From Alphaproteobacteria bacterium (lineage in GTDB: Bacteria; Pseudomonadota; Alphaproteobacteria; Rs-D84), in NCBI GenBank assembly GCA_017650505.1, contig JAGCET010000030.1:1-35793 (forward strand): 35,793 bases of DNA. Direction: 5' to 3'. Under the pieces are notes generated by a model. It had not been told where the DNA came from. It made no database searches and was given only the letters and a program-made list of their open reading frames with translations. Below, one piece after another: positions 16,257 to 24,666 of the stretch. Position numbers and translations under genes: made by a program. How positions within the stretch are numbered: position 1 is the first letter of the stretch; the number at the start of each line of letters is the position of its first letter.

Positions 16257-19250
16257 TTGAAAAATTTACTTTTAATTTTGGCATTTTTAATTGGCGGATT
16301 CGATGCATACGGCGCAACTGCACGCGGTATCACACGTAGCAATAATACGAATACAGGTAATACTAACAGCAGTAAATCTACTGGTGGAACACTTGGTGGT
16401 TCAACCACCGCAGTACGCGCGGCACGCAGTGCAACGCCAGTTGTTACGCGCAGTGGAACAAACGCAGTGCAGGCACCAACTGCGGCCAATACTGCCCCCA
16501 GTGTCGTTACTCGACGTGGAGTATTGGCACCGCAAGGGACATCAGACACCAAAAAACAAACTGCGGCGCGTGCGGCAAAACAAAGCGTAATCAGCACCGG
16601 GACCAAGGTTGCGGCCGCGAATCAAAACACTGTGGTTGATGAAGAATGTTGGAATAAATTCAGTGGTTGTATGGATTCTTTCTGTATGCTGGACAACGCG
16701 AATGGCGGCCGTTGCATTTGCAGTGATAAAAACGCCGAATACGATTCGATTTTGGCCGAAATTCAAAGTTTGGACGAACAATCTTATCAAATGGCGACGG
16801 TTGGTGTTGAACGAATCGAAATGGGCGACGATGCCGACGCAGTTATGGCCAAAACCAAAGAAATCACAGGCAGCATAGAAAAAGAATCTGCATCGTCAAA
16901 ATCAAAACGTAAGTCTTTGGATTTGTCGGCATGGAACATGGTTGATTTTGATTCCGACGCCGATGTCGAAGATATGTTTTCTTTGGCGTCCGACGGAACA
17001 TCTGTCGCGAACAAAACCGGCGACGCGCTGTATCGTGCATCGGCGAAATTGTGCAATGCACAAATCACCGAATGCAAATCTCAATCAAAGATGATGGAAT
17101 TGATGTATCAACAACGTGTGCGTTCTGATTGCACCGCGTATGAAAACAGCCTGCGCCAACAACGCACGCAAAGCGCACAAAAATTGGCCGCCGCCCAAAG
17201 TGCCATGCGCGAAGCCGCATTGGAACAGTATCGCAGTGCGAATAAATACGACCTTGGGCAATGCACAATCGAATTCAAAAAATGTATGCAAACAACCGGT
17301 GGATGCGGCGAAGATTTTACCGGTTGCGTAACACAACAAACCACACGCGACACATTATTGTCATCGAACAAAGATGCAAATGGCAAATCAAAAACCAAGG
17401 CCCCAAAACAAACAAAAATCAAGGGTGCAACCACAACCATAGAAATTGCGGCATGGACGTACGATGCATTGGAATCAAAAAAGCCGCTGTGTATGACCGT
17501 AACAAAACAGTGCGTAAATGTTCGCGACCAAGTATGGGATACATTCTTGCGTGAAGTCGCGCCCCAGGTAAAATCGGCCGAATTGATGGCGGAATCGAAC
17601 CTGCGCACATCGTGTGTTTCAACGGTTTCAGACTGTTTCCAAAAGGCATGTAAAGAAAATATGGACCCGAACGACCCCGATGGTTCATACGATATGTGTT
17701 TGACACGCCCCGAAACACTGCGCAATTTATGCAAAGTGCAAATCGATCCGTGTGATGCGGCGGTTCCAAATTTATGGGATTATGTAAAGGCACGTCTTGC
17801 ATCTATGCGTGTTGATTCGTGCACCAAAGAGTTCAAACAATGCCTTACATCCGAAGACCGTTGTGGCAAAGATTATACGCAATGCGTAGGTTTAGACACA
17901 GACACAATCGTACGTTTATGCCCGCCCGAAAAACTGATCGGATGCCAGTATAAAGAGGGCGATGTTGATAGAACCGGTGAAAAGGATGTATTAAATCAAC
18001 TGTCACAAATCGCCCAGGGTATTTTCCTTAACATAGACAACAATTTATTGGCATCGTGCCAAAAAGCCGTGCAATCGAAAGTTATTGAAGTCTGTGGCAG
18101 TCTGTCCGAATGCGACGCATTTACTGATGACGAAATTATCGGCACAGATTCTTTGTTAAGTTATAAAACCAACAATGGCAACACGGTTATCGAAGGACTG
18201 GTAAACTTTGGTCTATTACAGATGAAAGACGACTATACAGATATTGACATAGATGCGTACAAAGTAATTCGAACAGATGGTTCGTCAAGATCCAATGAAA
18301 TTTTGTCCCAGTTGACAGACCAAGATGCAACAGAACAACGTGTATATGCCAACATAAACACCGTTGCCAATAAAGCGAAACAAAAACTGGCAACTATCGC
18401 CCAAGATCCAACCATTAAAATGTGTGTCGAAGGGCGCAGCGGAGATTGGCGTTATTCACGTACAAAAAGTGCAACTCAAACCCAAGATAAATCGCAAGAC
18501 GATAAAGCGCGTTTCCCGCACCTGTTAGATTCTTATAACCTAATGGTATTTAATTCTGCATTAGATCAAGCATATTTAAATTATCGTAAACGTTTGGACA
18601 CATTGGTTGCAAAAGCAGTAGAAGATCAAAATGATGATGTTAAATCTATGCTCTGTGCGGCAATTGCGAATGATCAAGATGCGGCTATATGCAAACACTA
18701 TGACGCGGTCCCAGAAACCGGAGAACCAATTTGTACAGAATACGGCACCGAAGGCGCATTGGGAAATATATTTACAGGGGACGATGAAATGGGATTAAAC
18801 GATAACGGTTTAGCGATTGTTATCAAGGGTGCAGACATCACCAAAAAACTTGATGCAATAACAAAAAGTAAAAGTGAATTTATCCAAACAGATAACGAAG
18901 GTAATATGATAGGTTCAATAACGATAACTTCCGCGTACAGCTCCGAAACCAACACTTGTAACGTAACAAGCGTTTCGACATTGTGCAAAAATTTGGATAA
19001 AATTATAACCACAGTAGAAGCAAAAAAATTAAAAGGAGATGCAGGTATAACTCTTGCCGACGGAACAAACCTTTCTACGGAAAACACTGTAATTTATGAC
19101 GATTATAAAAAAACTAATCGAAAAGAAAAATACGATGGCGGCAGGGCCGTACAAGGTAAAATCAAGAAACTTAAGGCGGAAGTTTATCACGGAACATATT
19201 GCACAGAATTCCAAGAACCAACTACCAAGACAGATACTATCAAAATGTAA
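16257..19250 (+). CDS. Giant secreted cysteine-repeat protein, 997 aa, TTG start
   Basis: Function unknown; the largest complete family member. TTG at 16257 is chosen because GGGAGAG lies 5 nt upstream and the product then begins with a proper signal peptide (MKNLLLILAFLIGGFDAYGA). The frame is open further upstream, but that reading crosses the terminator and promoter. After a Ser/Thr/Arg-rich low-complexity region (about 20-125) come at least seven Cx6C units: C131/C138 (+C143), C266/C273, C336/C343/C350/C357, C412/C419, C453/C460 (+C465), C492/C499 and C522/C529/C536/C543. Helical charged stretches separate them. The two four-Cys units have x6 in the middle instead of x4. The last 400 residues are less Cys-rich and more A/T-rich in codon use. 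A GC-rich hairpin follows the stop. Array length suggests an extended disulfide-stabilised rod, which is inference. Confidence 0.8.
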   Translation: MKNLLLILAFLIGGFDAYGATARGITRSNNTNTGNTNSSKSTGGTLGGSTTAVRAARSATPVVTRSGTNAVQAPTAANTAPSVVTRRGVLAPQGTSDTKKQTAARAAKQSVISTGTKVAAANQNTVVDEECWNKFSGCMDSFCMLDNANGGRCICSDKNAEYDSILAEIQSLDEQSYQMATVGVERIEMGDDADAVMAKTKEITGSIEKESASSKSKRKSLDLSAWNMVDFDSDADVEDMFSLASDGTSVANKTGDALYRASAKLCNAQITECKSQSKMMELMYQQRVRSDCTAYENSLRQQRTQSAQKLAAAQSAMREAALEQYRSANKYDLGQCTIEFKKCMQTTGGCGEDFTGCVTQQTTRDTLLSSNKDANGKSKTKAPKQTKIKGATTTIEIAAWTYDALESKKPLCMTVTKQCVNVRDQVWDTFLREVAPQVKSAELMAESNLRTSCVSTVSDCFQKACKENMDPNDPDGSYDMCLTRPETLRNLCKVQIDPCDAAVPNLWDYVKARLASMRVDSCTKEFKQCLTSEDRCGKDYTQCVGLDTDTIVRLCPPEKLIGCQYKEGDVDRTGEKDVLNQLSQIAQGIFLNIDNNLLASCQKAVQSKVIEVCGSLSECDAFTDDEIIGTDSLLSYKTNNGNTVIEGLVNFGLLQMKDDYTDIDIDAYKVIRTDGSSRSNEILSQLTDQDATEQRVYANINTVANKAKQKLATIAQDPTIKMCVEGRSGDWRYSRTKSATQTQDKSQDDKARFPHLLDSYNLMVFNSALDQAYLNYRKRLDTLVAKAVEDQNDDVKSMLCAAIANDQDAAICKHYDAVPETGEPICTEYGTEGALGNIFTGDDEMGLNDNGLAIVIKGADITKKLDAITKSKSEFIQTDNEGNMIGSITITSAYSSETNTCNVTSVSTLCKNLDKIITTVEAKKLKGDAGITLADGTNLSTENTVIYDDYKKTNRKEKYDGGRAVQGKIKKLKAEVYHGTYCTEFQEPTTKTDTIKM

Positions 19251-19276
19251 AATTGCCCGCATCCGCGGGCAATTTT
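19251..19276 (+). terminator. Terminator after the 16257 gene
   Basis: AATTGCCCGC (19251-19260) pairs perfectly with GCGGGCAATT (19265-19274) across a 4-nt loop, with a short T run. It begins right at the stop codon. Confidence 0.8.
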
Positions 19277-19300
19277 CACAATCCCATTATTTGGATTGTT

Positions 19301-19333
19301 CCAAAACACATAAACCCCGCCATAAAGGCGGGG
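19301..19333 (-). terminator. Terminator of rpoA-rplQ
   Basis: On the minus strand CCCCGCC-TTTAT-GGCGGGG (19333-19315) is followed by a T-rich tail (TTTATGTGTTTT). Confidence 0.7.
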
Positions 19334-19406
19334 ACACTAACACTAACCACTAACACCCGTCGCGGCATTACCGCGCCGCGGTCGTGACGGACACTTACAC
19401 TAATAG
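19334..19406 (-). repeat. 3'-flank element related to the 42-bp repeat, after rplQ
   Basis: Directly after the rplQ stop the minus strand reads TTAGTGTAAGTG, then a GC-rich imperfect inverted repeat (CCGTC...GACGG type), then three TTAGTG copies, then the terminator. The order matches copies A and B, although the central GC-rich core differs in sequence. Confidence 0.55.
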
Positions 19407-19982
19407 TTATTTCCCGGTGGCACGACGTTTTACCGCAACGGTCTTTTTCGCCGCTGTGGCTTTTTTTGCCGCCGGTTCTTTTACCGCGGATTTCTTGGCC
19501 GCCGGCTTTTCGGCCTTTGGCGCACGTGTTGTTTTTTTCGGTGTGGCTTCGGTTGCAACTTCTTCCTTGGCCGCGGCCGCCGCAACATCGGCCTTGGGTG
19601 CCGATTTCTTGGCATTCACATCACGATCAACAAATTCGATAATCGCCATCGGTGCCGCATCACCATAACGGAATCCGGCCTTTAACACACGTGTATATCC
19701 GCCCGGACGTTTGGCATAGCGCGGGCCCAACACAGTGAACAATTTTTTCACCGCGGCATCCCCCGCATTGCCCAATTCAGACGCAACCAAACGACGGTTG
19801 GCAACGGTATCTACCTTGGCACGAGTGACCAATTTTTCCACGACACCGCGCAGATCTTTGGCCTTTGGCAACGTAGTTTTGATTTGTTCTTTTTCAATCA
19901 GGTTTTTCGCCAGGCCAATAAACAAAGCCTTGCGTGCATTTGTGTCGCGATTAAAAGTGCGACCTGCTTTTTGGTGTCTCAT
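19407..19982 (-). CDS. rplQ: 50S ribosomal protein L17, with Lys/Ala-rich C-terminal extension
   Basis: L17 of the large subunit, near the peptide exit tunnel. The family start [20 protein letters not shown] and the [27 protein letters not shown] end of the core are unmistakable. The core takes about 122 residues, as usual. About 70 more residues form a low-complexity tail of Ala, Lys, Pro and Thr (AAKK/PAAKK repeats) of the kind some alphaproteobacterial ribosomal proteins carry. AAAGGAG lies upstream. It follows rpoA, as in most bacteria, but with a 150-bp gap. That gap contains no clear promoter or terminator, only a short CTTGC/GCAAG inverted repeat. Confidence 0.97.
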   Translation of the reverse strand: MRHQKAGRTFNRDTNARKALFIGLAKNLIEKEQIKTTLPKAKDLRGVVEKLVTRAKVDTVANRRLVASELGNAGDAAVKKLFTVLGPRYAKRPGGYTRVLKAGFRYGDAAPMAIIEFVDRDVNAKKSAPKADVAAAAAKEEVATEATPKKTTRAPKAEKPAAKKSAVKEPAAKKATAAKKTVAVKRRATGK

Positions 19983-20133
19983 ATCGGTACTCCTTTATTT
20001 TGTTTCCGCCCTGCCCTTTTTACGGGTGGGATTTCACCAAATTTTCGTGTCCTAAGATTTTTATACCCCAGCAACACGCATTTTTTCTACAATCTCCTTG
20101 CATATGCGCAAGAAAACTTGCCGACAAACTTCC

Positions 20134-21162
20134 TTACTTGTAAGGATCCTCGTATTTCTTTGCCAATTCCGCAATATTTTCTGGCGGCCAACCCGGAACC
20201 TCCATCCCAAGGCCCAACCCCATCGCTTCCAGTTGGATTTTGATTTCATTCAACGATTTGCGACCAAAGTTCGGGGTCTTTAACATATCGGCTTCGGTCT
20301 TTTGGACCAATTCACCAAGCCAGTTAATTTTGTCGTTCTTCAAACAATTATTTGCACGAACAGACAATTCCAATTCATCAACGCGCTTCAACAATTTCGG
20401 ATCAAATTGCAACGCATCTTTGGCCGCTTCTTCTTCGGCCGGCGCGTTGATTTGCGTTGGATCTTCAAAGTTGATGAACAATGTCAATTGGTCCGTCAGA
20501 ATACGCGCGGCAAACGCAATCGCATCTTCGGGTGTAACACTGCCGTTTGTTTTCACGGTCAATTCCAATTTATCATAGTCTGTCGATTGGCCAAAACGTG
20601 TTTCCGAAACATTACTTGCCACATTCAAAATCGGCGAGAATATAGAATCAACCGGAATCACACCCAACGGCAACCCATCGGCATGCGCCGTCGCCGGAAC
20701 ATAGCCGCGTCCCGTACCCAACGTGATTTCCATATCAAATTCTGCACCTTTATCCAAAGTGCAAATTTCTGCATCCGGATTCATAACCTCTATCGCGGAC
20801 GGACATTCAATCATAGATGCCTTGACCACCGCCGGGCCAGACACATGCAACGTCGCCTTGTGTACACCGTCGGCATTGGCCTTGAAATAAACACCTTTCA
20901 GATTCAGCAATATATCCGCAACGTCTTCATGGACGCCCTGGATACTGGAAAATTCGTGTTGAACGCCATCGATTTTAACATACAGTGGCGCACATCCCTG
21001 AAGCGAAGACAACAGCACACGACGCAACGCCGTTCCCAACGTCAAACCGAAACCCTTTTCCAACGGTTCGGCAACCAACGTGGCCATATTTGGATTGTGT
21101 TCGTCTGGGACAATATTCAGTTTTTTTGGCTTTATTAAAGTCATCCAATTTTTTTCAATCAT
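20134..21162 (-). CDS. rpoA: DNA-directed RNA polymerase subunit alpha
   Basis: The alpha subunit dimer starts RNA polymerase assembly and contacts UP elements and activators. The 342-aa length is typical. The N-terminal domain shows [19 protein letters not shown] and the [21 protein letters not shown] dimer/beta-contact region. After a linker (about 235-255), the C-terminal domain shows [15 protein letters not shown] and [20 protein letters not shown] helices (here [17 protein letters not shown]). Normally rpoA directly follows rpsM-rpsK-(rpsD). Here it is about 9.5 kb away from rpsK and has its own TTGACT-17-TAGAAT promoter 72 bp upstream. AAGGA serves as ribosome site. Confidence 0.98.
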   Translation of the reverse strand: MIEKNWMTLIKPKKLNIVPDEHNPNMATLVAEPLEKGFGLTLGTALRRVLLSSLQGCAPLYVKIDGVQHEFSSIQGVHEDVADILLNLKGVYFKANADGVHKATLHVSGPAVVKASMIECPSAIEVMNPDAEICTLDKGAEFDMEITLGTGRGYVPATAHADGLPLGVIPVDSIFSPILNVASNVSETRFGQSTDYDKLELTVKTNGSVTPEDAIAFAARILTDQLTLFINFEDPTQINAPAEEEAAKDALQFDPKLLKRVDELELSVRANNCLKNDKINWLGELVQKTEADMLKTPNFGRKSLNEIKIQLEAMGLGLGMEVPGWPPENIAELAKKYEDPYK

Positions 21163-21233
21163 TTTAATTTCCTTTTAGGCTTAGTTTATCATTTTCGCCA
21201 ATCGGCCGCGCATATTTTCGTACGCGCCCGCAG

Positions 21234-21262
21234 ATTCTATAGCATTTTTTTCTGAAAGTCAA
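21234..21262 (-). promoter_or_regulatory. Promoter for rpoA-rplQ
   Basis: TTGACT (21262-21257), a 17-bp spacer containing an A7 run and TAGAAT (21239-21234). Box sequences match those before rpsM (31554-31527). Confidence 0.65.
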
Positions 21263-21315
21263 GCACGAGTGCAAATCGTCTTCCCTCCGCAGGAGGGGAA
21301 CTATCTAGTCTGGAA

Positions 21316-21340
21316 TAAAAAACGGATGCGAACACATCCG
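21316..21340 (-). terminator. Terminator after the 24044-21350 operon
   Basis: On the minus strand CGGATG-TGTTCG-CATCCG (21340-21323) is followed by TTTTTTATTCC, 9 bases after the stop at 21350. Confidence 0.85.
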
Positions 21341-21349
21341 AAAAACATA

Positions 21350-22093
21350 TTACTGGTACCGGCCCCAGCCGCCAGAACGATTTTCACGGTCAAATTTCGA
21401 TTTGGCGTTTCTGACCTTTAATTGCAAATTTTTGACACACGATTGTATTGTTGTCCGATTCATATTTCTTACGTCATAGTCGCTACAATCAGCTGTGTCG
21501 TCTTTACACGTACCCGCCTTGGAACTGCCGCACATCTCGTACCCGTCCATAACTGCGAAATCATCTTCCAACTGCTTTCGTGCGTTGGTAATATCTTTTT
21601 CTGCGGCTTGGGAAATCTTGGTCAGGTTACGCGCAACACAATCATAGGCATTTTCCTGGCTGACCTGGTAACAATCTTCGGCGGTGGCCAGGCCATCATT
21701 AGACGCCGCTCCCGATTTGCCCCCCCCAGAATTAGAAGCGGACGTATTCCCGGTCAAGATTTCCATCTTGCTAGTTAATACCGCCTTTTCCAATTGAGTT
21801 TTGAAACGCTTTACCATCGCATTCAAAGTATCGTATTGCTGTTTTATCTGACGTGCAATAATCGTTGTTTTCATACCAATAACTTCGTTCATAGTGTTAA
21901 TCTCGTCCGCAAGTTCTGGATTCGCCGGTGCATTTTCGTACACAGCACCAATATTATGCGAATGCACAGTACACAATGCATAGGCCGGATTAAAATGTGA
22001 GCAATACTCATACTCGGCATGCACCATGACCGGCGCAAAAACCATCGCCATAAAAAATAACACATTAAAGATTTTCATTCGCTTCAACACCAT
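21350..22093 (-). CDS. Secreted helical Cys-containing protein, 247 aa, unknown function
   Basis: The start at 22093 is chosen because AGG lies at the upstream gene's stop codon and gives 4-nt operonic spacing; an ATG at 22078 is the alternative. A signal peptide ends near VMVHA. The mature protein has a Cys pair (YEYCSHFNPAYALC), then a long probable coiled coil (about residues 70-110, IARQIKQQYDTLNAMVKRFKTQ), a Gly/Ser/Asn linker, a helix with Cys (DCYQVSQENAYDC) and a Cys-rich end (CGSSKAGTC, DCSDYD) before a basic tail. A coiled-coil secreted protein with this layout loosely recalls VirB5/TrbJ-like minor pilins, but no motif supports that. It is paired with and probably translationally coupled to the 648-aa protein. 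Confidence 0.75.
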   Translation of the reverse strand: MVLKRMKIFNVLFFMAMVFAPVMVHAEYEYCSHFNPAYALCTVHSHNIGAVYENAPANPELADEINTMNEVIGMKTTIIARQIKQQYDTLNAMVKRFKTQLEKAVLTSKMEILTGNTSASNSGGGKSGAASNDGLATAEDCYQVSQENAYDCVARNLTKISQAAEKDITNARKQLEDDFAVMDGYEMCGSSKAGTCKDDTADCSDYDVRNMNRTTIQSCVKNLQLKVRNAKSKFDRENRSGGWGRYQ

Positions 22094-22097
22094 AATA

Positions 22098-24044
22098 TTA
22101 CCTATTACACGCACGCAGAGCCTCATAAAGAGGTAACCCTTCTTCTTTAGTCTTTTGATTCAAGCACGTCGTCATATCTTTCCCATATTCACTAAAATCA
22201 GACTTTGCCGATTTAGCCTCATTCTTTTTTTCATAATTTGAAAGCCAATCCGCCTCGGTCGGTGGCCCAATAAAATTCGAAGCTTCAACACAATTACCAT
22301 TAGAATCCAACCTATAACCAGAACTACAAACTTTTTTACTTGTCGAAACACATTTATAATTTACCCACTCGCACTTACCTGCGCCCTTTGCTTCACAACG
22401 ATCGCTAGCGGTATATTGAGAACACCAATCCCCAGGGGTTATATAAGTAAATGGCAAATTATTTAAACTGGAAGTCTTGTTATCATAACATAAATTCTTA
22501 CTATCCAACTTTCTACTTCTGAATGCGGCCTCTAATGCTTTTCTTTCATTTGAATCAGTCGCAACCATGCATGCATTCATTCCGCAATTTTCTCTGATTT
22601 CCTTTTCTGTCATATTCTTGGTATCCTTTGCACTGCATGTTGTCGATGAATCTTGGGCAACCAAATCGCGCAACATTTCCACGTCGGCGTCGGCATTTTT
22701 ACGACGACCACGGAAAATTCCAACCGAGCCAATAAAGTCCGACGCACATGCAACCTGGACCGAACCGGTCATTCCGGTATTTGCGTCAATCCATTCACGT
22801 TGCACATCGGCCTTGTCATCCAATATCCCCATTAAACGACAATGCGGTTGATTCTTGGCAACTTTACCAGTATCTTTTTCAAACGCAACACGCCAATAGC
22901 AATTTTTTTTACCTTTGGCAGTTTCGTTACATTCACACACACTTACACCACCACCAGCATCAGTTTCTTGTCTATCCTTATCGCACGTGCCGCACATATA
23001 CTTGCCCCACATATTGCAAGAATCAGACAACAACATTATAACGTCGCTTACATCTATACCGACGGTCATGGCCAACATTAACGCTTCGTACATATCGTCA
23101 ACGACCGCTTCGTACGGGTCAAAGAATTCATTCGCCAAATCTTTGAATTTTTTTACGCGCTTTGGGCCGGTACAGTTATTTGCGGCACTGTCGCATCCGC
23201 CATATTCCAACAATCGGTCCAAAACTTCTTTTAACTTTTTCATTTCGACCGTCGCATTATCTATGGCCGTTTCAATCTTTCCGGCGACCTGTTCGCGCAC
23301 CAACAAATCCGGACTGACGCCATTTTTTATTGCCAACTGTTCCGCCACCGTCAAACCCTCTAACGCGGCCGGATCTATTTCATTTCCACCCCCCGTGGCC
23401 GAATCGGACGCGACCGCCGTCGAATAAGAATTCCGTTGTTCTTCCAATGCATTTTGAATCTGCACAGATTGCGATTCGCTTTGCGCCGCCATTTGCGCCT
23501 GCATATTGGCCATAGATTCCGCCATCTGTTGCTGCATCTCGGCCATTTGCTGTTGCATCTGTTGCATTTGGGCATTCGATTGTTCAGCGGCGGCCGATGC
23601 CGCAGCGGCCTGGGCCTGGGCTTGTGCCTGGGCAATAGCGACGGCATTTTGCTGTTCTTGCTGTTTCGCGTTGGATTGCGCCACAATTTGCGCCGTTATG
23701 TAATCTATCAGTTCATCGCCATGCTTCTTACACGAAGAATTGGAATTCACACACCCCGCAACAATCGGCCGCGCCACAGACATATCATAACATGCGCCAT
23801 TCGTACACTTTGGCGTGGCACACCGCAACACAACCGCATTACAATTTCCGAAATTCGCCGTCGCCGCGGTTTCACTCATACCGCCGCGCGCGTTCATCAT
23901 GGTATTCCATTTGTTGTTGTTGGTTGCACCCGTACCATTATAAGCGGTCAGATTAGAACCAGCCGTCGTTGCAACATTGGCCCCCCCCGGCGAAACAAAC
24001 GCCGCGCAAACCAAACCGAACAAGAAATAATGATAAACCCTCAT
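22098..24044 (-). CDS. Large secreted Cys-rich protein with Gln/Ala coiled coil, 648 aa
   Basis: Function unknown. The ATG at 24044 follows an extended -10 element by only 15 bp, with AGAGAG right against the start; an in-frame TTG at 24059 would lie on the transcription start itself. The signal peptide ends near residue 22. A family-type motif follows: C68-x6-C75-x4-C80-x4-C85. Residues about 115-205 are a Gln/Ala/Met-rich coiled coil (repeats of QAQAQAAAA and MQQQMAEMQQQM types). The rest has many Cys pairs, e.g. CNMWGKYMCGTC, CECNETAKGKKNC, DWCSQYTASDRC, KCEWVNYKC and CSSGYRLDSNGNC. The last resembles EGF-like or stalk-type small disulfide modules. It is the first gene of a two-gene operon with 21350-22093. 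Motif kinship with the plus-strand cluster is good; a shared machine is inference. Confidence 0.78.
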   Translation of the reverse strand: MRVYHYFLFGLVCAAFVSPGGANVATTAGSNLTAYNGTGATNNNKWNTMMNARGGMSETAATANFGNCNAVVLRCATPKCTNGACYDMSVARPIVAGCVNSNSSCKKHGDELIDYITAQIVAQSNAKQQEQQNAVAIAQAQAQAQAAAASAAAEQSNAQMQQMQQQMAEMQQQMAESMANMQAQMAAQSESQSVQIQNALEEQRNSYSTAVASDSATGGGNEIDPAALEGLTVAEQLAIKNGVSPDLLVREQVAGKIETAIDNATVEMKKLKEVLDRLLEYGGCDSAANNCTGPKRVKKFKDLANEFFDPYEAVVDDMYEALMLAMTVGIDVSDVIMLLSDSCNMWGKYMCGTCDKDRQETDAGGGVSVCECNETAKGKKNCYWRVAFEKDTGKVAKNQPHCRLMGILDDKADVQREWIDANTGMTGSVQVACASDFIGSVGIFRGRRKNADADVEMLRDLVAQDSSTTCSAKDTKNMTEKEIRENCGMNACMVATDSNERKALEAAFRSRKLDSKNLCYDNKTSSLNNLPFTYITPGDWCSQYTASDRCEAKGAGKCEWVNYKCVSTSKKVCSSGYRLDSNGNCVEASNFIGPPTEADWLSNYEKKNEAKSAKSDFSEYGKDMTTCLNQKTKEEGLPLYEALRACNR

Positions 24045-24059
24045 CTCTCTATCAGACAA

Positions 24060-24068
24060 ATTGTATCA
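24060..24068 (-). promoter_or_regulatory. Extended -10 promoter for the 24044-21350 operon
   Basis: TGATACAAT reads as TGN plus TACAAT (24068-24060). No good -35 is seen. Its start would leave a leader under 10 nt. Confidence 0.45.
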
Positions 24069-24132
24069 TAAATTAAAGGTGAATAAAAGGGAAAAGTGTG
24101 GTTAGTGTTAGTGTGGGGGGGAATAACACCAC

Positions 24133-24158
24133 AAAAAACGGCGCAATCGCGCCGTTTT
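24133..24158 (-). terminator. Terminator of the 24541-24212 gene
   Basis: AAAACGGCGC and GCGCCGTTTT form a perfect 10-bp stem around a 4-nt loop (24135-24158). On the minus strand it ends in six T residues (24138-24133), the first four within the stem. Confidence 0.85.
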
Positions 24159-24200
24159 CACTAACCCCTGCCTCGCCGTAGCCTTGGCGCATGCGGGACT
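24159..24200 (-). repeat. Dispersed 42-bp 3'-flank element, copy B
   Basis: On the minus strand it reads AGTCCCGCATGCGCC...GGGGTTAGTG. It matches copy A (3001-3042) at 39 of 42 positions and likewise lies between a stop codon (24212) and a terminator (24158-24133). TTAGTGTA precedes it. Confidence 0.8.
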
Positions 24201-24211
24201 TACACTAACAC

Positions 24212-24541
24212 TTAGTAATCACAACGATTGCAAGTGTTGTTACGAACCACACGACGTTCGGCATATGTACCCGCCGGTTCATAAACCGTCACAGGACGAT
24301 ACACTTGGTAATGGTCAATAACTTCAGTATGTGTTTTAACACGAACCGGTTGCGCACAAGAATTGCAAGTATATGCAACCGCACGACGTGGCTGTTCAAC
24401 CGGCGCATACATAACAACATTCGTATTATAACGAACACTGTTTGTGTATGTTTCTGTCTCGGTATACAAACCACCGTCAGACGCATTCGCCGCAACGCAA
24501 ACCATTCCGGCAAACAATGATGTTAAAATTGTTTTTTTCAT
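24212..24541 (-). CDS. Small secreted protein with two CxxC pairs, 109 aa
   Basis: I do not recognise the family. It has a clear signal peptide (MKKTILTSLFAGMVCVAANA, residues 1-20). The mature part is about 89 residues rich in Tyr, Val, Thr and Arg, probably all beta (ETETYTNSVRYNTNVVMYAP; DHYQVYRPVTVYEPAGTY). CNSC near the middle (59-62) and CNRC at the end (104-107) could form disulfides or bind a metal. AAAAGGG lies upstream of the ATG, and a perfect TTGACA-16-TATAAT promoter implies strong expression. The transcript ends with the 42-bp element and a terminator, so it is monocistronic. Confidence 0.8.
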   Translation of the reverse strand: MKKTILTSLFAGMVCVAANASDGGLYTETETYTNSVRYNTNVVMYAPVEQPRRAVAYTCNSCAQPVRVKTHTEVIDHYQVYRPVTVYEPAGTYAERRVVRNNTCNRCDY

Positions 24542-24569
24542 ATTTGACCCTTTTGGTTATTCGTCAATC

Positions 24570-24597
24570 ATTATAGACACAAAAAAATCATTGTCAA
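24570..24597 (-). promoter_or_regulatory. Consensus sigma70 promoter (TTGACA-16-TATAAT)
   Basis: Perfect boxes (24597-24592 and 24575-24570) and a T-tract spacer ending GTGTC, the same style as the promoters at 8644-8617 and 13726-13699. It drives the 109-aa secreted protein gene. Confidence 0.85.
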
Positions 24598-24666
24598 GCA
24601 CTATTGACAAATTTTTTCCTATGTGTTTTTCGCATTAAAAAATCCGCCCAATCGGACGGCTAAACA

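Noticed and set aside
20302..21138. Plus-strand ORF of 278 codons
   Set aside because: It is antisense to rpoA throughout, with an amino-acid mix rich in His, Arg and Gln, typical of a shadow frame.
21281..21300. TTCCCTCC/GGAGGGGAA hairpin between rpoA and the 21350 gene
   Set aside because: It is an imperfect short stem without a T run, and the better terminator lies at 21316-21340. It was not called as a feature.
21350..24044. Type IV secretion or conjugation pair (VirB5/TrbJ-like plus large Cys-rich protein)
   Set aside because: Only the coiled-coil layout is suggestive. No VirB/Tra motif and no other secretion genes are in the window.
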